64,000 nt of DNA from Balneolaceae bacterium (GTDB taxonomy: Bacteria > Bacteroidota > Rhodothermia > Balneolales > Balneolaceae). How positions within the stretch are numbered: position 1 is the stretch's first letter; each line of letters starts with the position of its first letter. The stretch spans positions 275,367-339,366 of the forward strand of contig JAEPNO010000001.1 in the NCBI GenBank assembly GCA_017643365.1, in the 5' to 3' direction. The notes under the pieces were generated by a model. The model made no database searches, was not told the DNA's origin, and was given only the letters and a program-made list of their open reading frames with translations. Shown here in pieces: positions 61,771-64,000 of the stretch. A program made the translations under genes and the position numbers.

Positions 61771-63807
61771 TTATTTGATAAGAGTCATTTTTCGGGTAAT
61801 ACTTTGCCCACCTGCTTCCAAGCGATAGTAGTACATGCCGGAGGCCGCCCCTGCTGCATTCCAGCGAACATTGTATTGTCCCGCCGCTTTCGTCTCGTTT
61901 ACTAATGTGGCAACCTTCTGCCCCATCAAGTTGTACACGCTGATGTTTACCGCGCCTGCTTCTTGCACGCTATAAGAAATCGTAGTGCTAGGGTTGAACG
62001 GATTCGGATAGTTTTGCTCGAGGGCGAATACTTCTGGTGAATCTTCCGTCTCATTAGATACGGCAGTCGGACGAATAGTAATTCCGAAGCGGTTGTTTTC
62101 TGCTTTTGATTTCATTGCAACCGCGGCCGGACCTGTCAACAAATTCAGTGGATTTGGATTCGCTTTAGCCTGAGCTCCTGCAGAGAATACATACTCACTC
62201 TGGCTGCGCATATCAATGCTTTCGCCGGTATCGTAATCATGCAGAATCAGCTCCCATTCACTTGGAATGGTTTCCAGACCATTCCATCCAAAAGTAAACT
62301 CCCCGGATACACCCACCAATTGCGGTTGTAGCGAAAGCGTTACTTCTTCTTCAAGATTGTATGGTAAAGATTCTACCGATTTAAGCATCTCATTAGACTC
62401 AATCGCCATGGTAGCGTAAGCAGGAATCAAAGGAGTGAGCTTGCCTGCATCATCTATATCGTAATCAAAAGTGGCATCGTTACGGAAAGCGATTCTAAGT
62501 GCTTCATCAATCGTAGTTTCTGATGATAGTGTAAACTCGATATCGCCACGAGCCTCAACCGACTTAAAATAGGTACCGGATGTACTTGAAGTATCTTTTC
62601 CGGTTACAGGCAATGTTAGCGTTGCGGCATCTCCAGAAGCGTCTTTCTGAACCCAGAATCCTTGCCACGGTGCAACGATATAACCACTACTAGCCGTTCG
62701 ATCTTCGCTTTGATACGAACTTCCATCCCAAAAATGAATGGTATTCTGTATCGCAGCTACACTTGAAACTAAATTATTAGTATTAAAATTTGAACCAAAA
62801 GGATTACCTACTAAAGTATATCCGCTAGCGGCTGGATTTAGAGTTACAGCTACATCTGAACTAGGTTCTGATCCCGAAACATCCATCGTAACAGGCAGAG
62901 TTGAGCTACCGTTAGTTGTATTGTTAAAGAAATACAAGCCGAAGCCTAAACCATCGCCCCAAGTTTCTGTGACATTGGTTGGTTGTTCAAAAGTAGCATC
63001 GCTATCGTAAATGATGAAGTTTGCATCAGCTGAAGCATCGTCTCCGCCACTTACACCTTGAACGGGGGTATCGTCGGATACATCTTCAATAGTACCACCT
63101 GTGATTGGTAATGAAAGTAGTCGCCACCCTGCTGAGCCAGTAATTTGGCGAGTATTAGTGAATTCAAATGAATCTGTTGAAAAAGGTAAAAATGTCTCAC
63201 CGTCAGACGAATTTGTACTCCACTTGCTTGCATCATTGACAGCAGCTAGAAAATCAGCTTTTGACACAGCTTGCTTAACTCCTTCATAAATACCACCATC
63301 TGATCCACTTGCCAAATTAACAGCTGTTGTACCTACCTCTAAACCGCTATTGGTTAAATCTCCGTAAGCAGATGACCCACCATTTGAAATGCCAGCTAAA
63401 AATGAAGTTGGTGATTCGTGATCAGTTCCTATAAAAGCAATTAATGCTTCTCCACTTGCTCCAAGATTAAATCCTGCATTGGGTTCTGATAAAGATCCTA
63501 TACTTGAGCTATCTGTATTACTCGCGTCGTAAAATGTGATAATTGTACCCGCTGTTATAATGCTCCCTCCAGTATCCCATTGTAAAGTCCCTTCTGTGTT
63601 GCTTACTAAACCATCACCACTTGCATTAATTTCTTCATCTGTAAAGTAGATTGTAGAATTTGCAGCAATATCAGACAAAACCACAATTGCAAAATCATCG
63701 TCCCCATCGGCATTAAATCCAACAAAGGCTATATCTCCTGCACTCTGCCCAAAGCTCGTCCCCAAAAAGCACAAACTTATCCCTATTAATAGTAAAAATT
63801 GTTTCAT
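61771..63807 (-). CDS. T9SS-exported protein with type A sorting domain
   Basis: 678 residues. Signal peptide 1-20 (ends T-S-F-G-Q). The N-terminal domain (about 22-215) begins 'GDIAFVGFNADGDDDFAIVV' and has 'AANSTIYFTDEEINASGDG', a common exported beta-sandwich found before Ig-like or phytase-like modules. A middle region has 'GWRLLSLPITGG' and 'YTLVGNPFGSNFNT', like the giant protein at the window start. The end is a complete T9SS sorting domain ('EQNYPNPFNPSTTISYSV', then 'GMYYYRL' and K-M-T-L-I-K). Probably surface-attached or released; function unknown. Confidence 0.9.
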   Translation of the reverse strand: MKQFLLLIGISLCFLGTSFGQSAGDIAFVGFNADGDDDFAIVVLSDIAANSTIYFTDEEINASGDGLVSNTEGTLQWDTGGSIITAGTIITFYDASNTDSSSIGSLSEPNAGFNLGASGEALIAFIGTDHESPTSFLAGISNGGSSAYGDLTNSGLEVGTTAVNLASGSDGGIYEGVKQAVSKADFLAAVNDASKWSTNSSDGETFLPFSTDSFEFTNTRQITGSAGWRLLSLPITGGTIEDVSDDTPVQGVSGGDDASADANFIIYDSDATFEQPTNVTETWGDGLGFGLYFFNNTTNGSSTLPVTMDVSGSEPSSDVAVTLNPAASGYTLVGNPFGSNFNTNNLVSSVAAIQNTIHFWDGSSYQSEDRTASSGYIVAPWQGFWVQKDASGDAATLTLPVTGKDTSSTSGTYFKSVEARGDIEFTLSSETTIDEALRIAFRNDATFDYDIDDAGKLTPLIPAYATMAIESNEMLKSVESLPYNLEEEVTLSLQPQLVGVSGEFTFGWNGLETIPSEWELILHDYDTGESIDMRSQSEYVFSAGAQAKANPNPLNLLTGPAAVAMKSKAENNRFGITIRPTAVSNETEDSPEVFALEQNYPNPFNPSTTISYSVQEAGAVNISVYNLMGQKVATLVNETKAAGQYNVRWNAAGAASGMYYYRLEAGGQSITRKMTLIK

Positions 63808-64000
63808 GTAATCGCATTATAGTTAGTAAATAAGATTAGTAATACTAACTAATGAAGACTGAACAATCAAAAAATCTGTATAAAATTAGTGTTAAGATGT
63901 TTTGAGGCAATTTCAATTATCATGGGTCTAGGGAAGCACAGCATGTTATAATTATAAGTAACATATTGCTGCCCAATGATTAACAGGTATTATAAACGTT

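Overview
The window looks like a chromosome segment of a non-photosynthetic marine or halophilic member of the Bacteroidota/Rhodothermota side of the tree, most probably Balneolales (inference). The reasons are three type IX secretion (T9SS) C-terminal sorting domains of the 'QNYPNPFNPST...' type, paired DUF5916 outer-membrane proteins, a DUF4249/TonB-receptor pair, a PID-CTERM-like small protein, promoter-like TAnnTTTG boxes and a moderate, AT-leaning base composition. No rRNA or tRNA gene, CRISPR array, phage or IS element was seen.

Region 1 (1-21.4 kb, all on the + strand) is an envelope and appendage region. It begins with the 3' part of a giant T9SS surface protein. Two paralogous triplets of small proteins with N-terminal membrane helices follow (4772-6997 and 7105-9594). 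They look like pseudopilins but have no classical prepilin leader. Next come a small exported protein and four DUF4402-type fimbrial subunits (10090-12335), the last ending at a strong terminator. From 12474 to 21396 runs one tightly packed operon: PapD-like chaperone; outer-membrane usher with a C-terminal TPR domain; a natural fusion of a minimal FliF (RBM3-like domain plus TM2) to FliG; a TPR lipoprotein; a MotA-like stator protein; and a MotB-like protein carrying three SPOR-like repeats. This is the outstanding feature of the window: flagellar-type rotor and stator parts joined to a chaperone-usher pilus, with no flagellar export or filament genes here. I know of no described system with this make-up.

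Region 2 (21.4-36.8 kb, mostly - strand) holds a PIN/antitoxin pair, pyruvate dehydrogenase E1alpha-E1beta-E2, alaS, a DUF502 protein, a plant-type ferredoxin-NADP reductase, a protein of 26-28-residue helical repeats, a single-domain response regulator, a lipoprotein, a MerC-like protein, an interrupted T9SS gene with two in-frame stops, an alpha/beta hydrolase and a Bax-inhibitor-1 protein.

Region 3 (36.9-48.8 kb, - strand) carries two DUF5916 outer-membrane proteins, an ECF sigma factor / HEAT-repeat membrane protein / two DUF4097 proteins operon, and a DUF4249 lipoprotein with its TonB-dependent receptor.

Region 4 (48.9-61 kb) has a compact redox operon. It includes a Rieske-glutamate-synthase-like fusion, a ferric-reductase-Rieske fusion and an overlapping 28-residue membrane peptide. 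After it come an esterase, a GH16 glucanase, a membrane-anchored MutS-like ATPase preceded by a stand-alone Smr domain without a standard start codon, a Dabb protein, and an OpuC/ProU-like osmolyte transporter with fused binding protein and permease. A kilobase of imperfect ~320-330 bp extragenic repeats follows. The window ends with a PID-CTERM-like small protein and another T9SS protein (61.4-63.8 kb).
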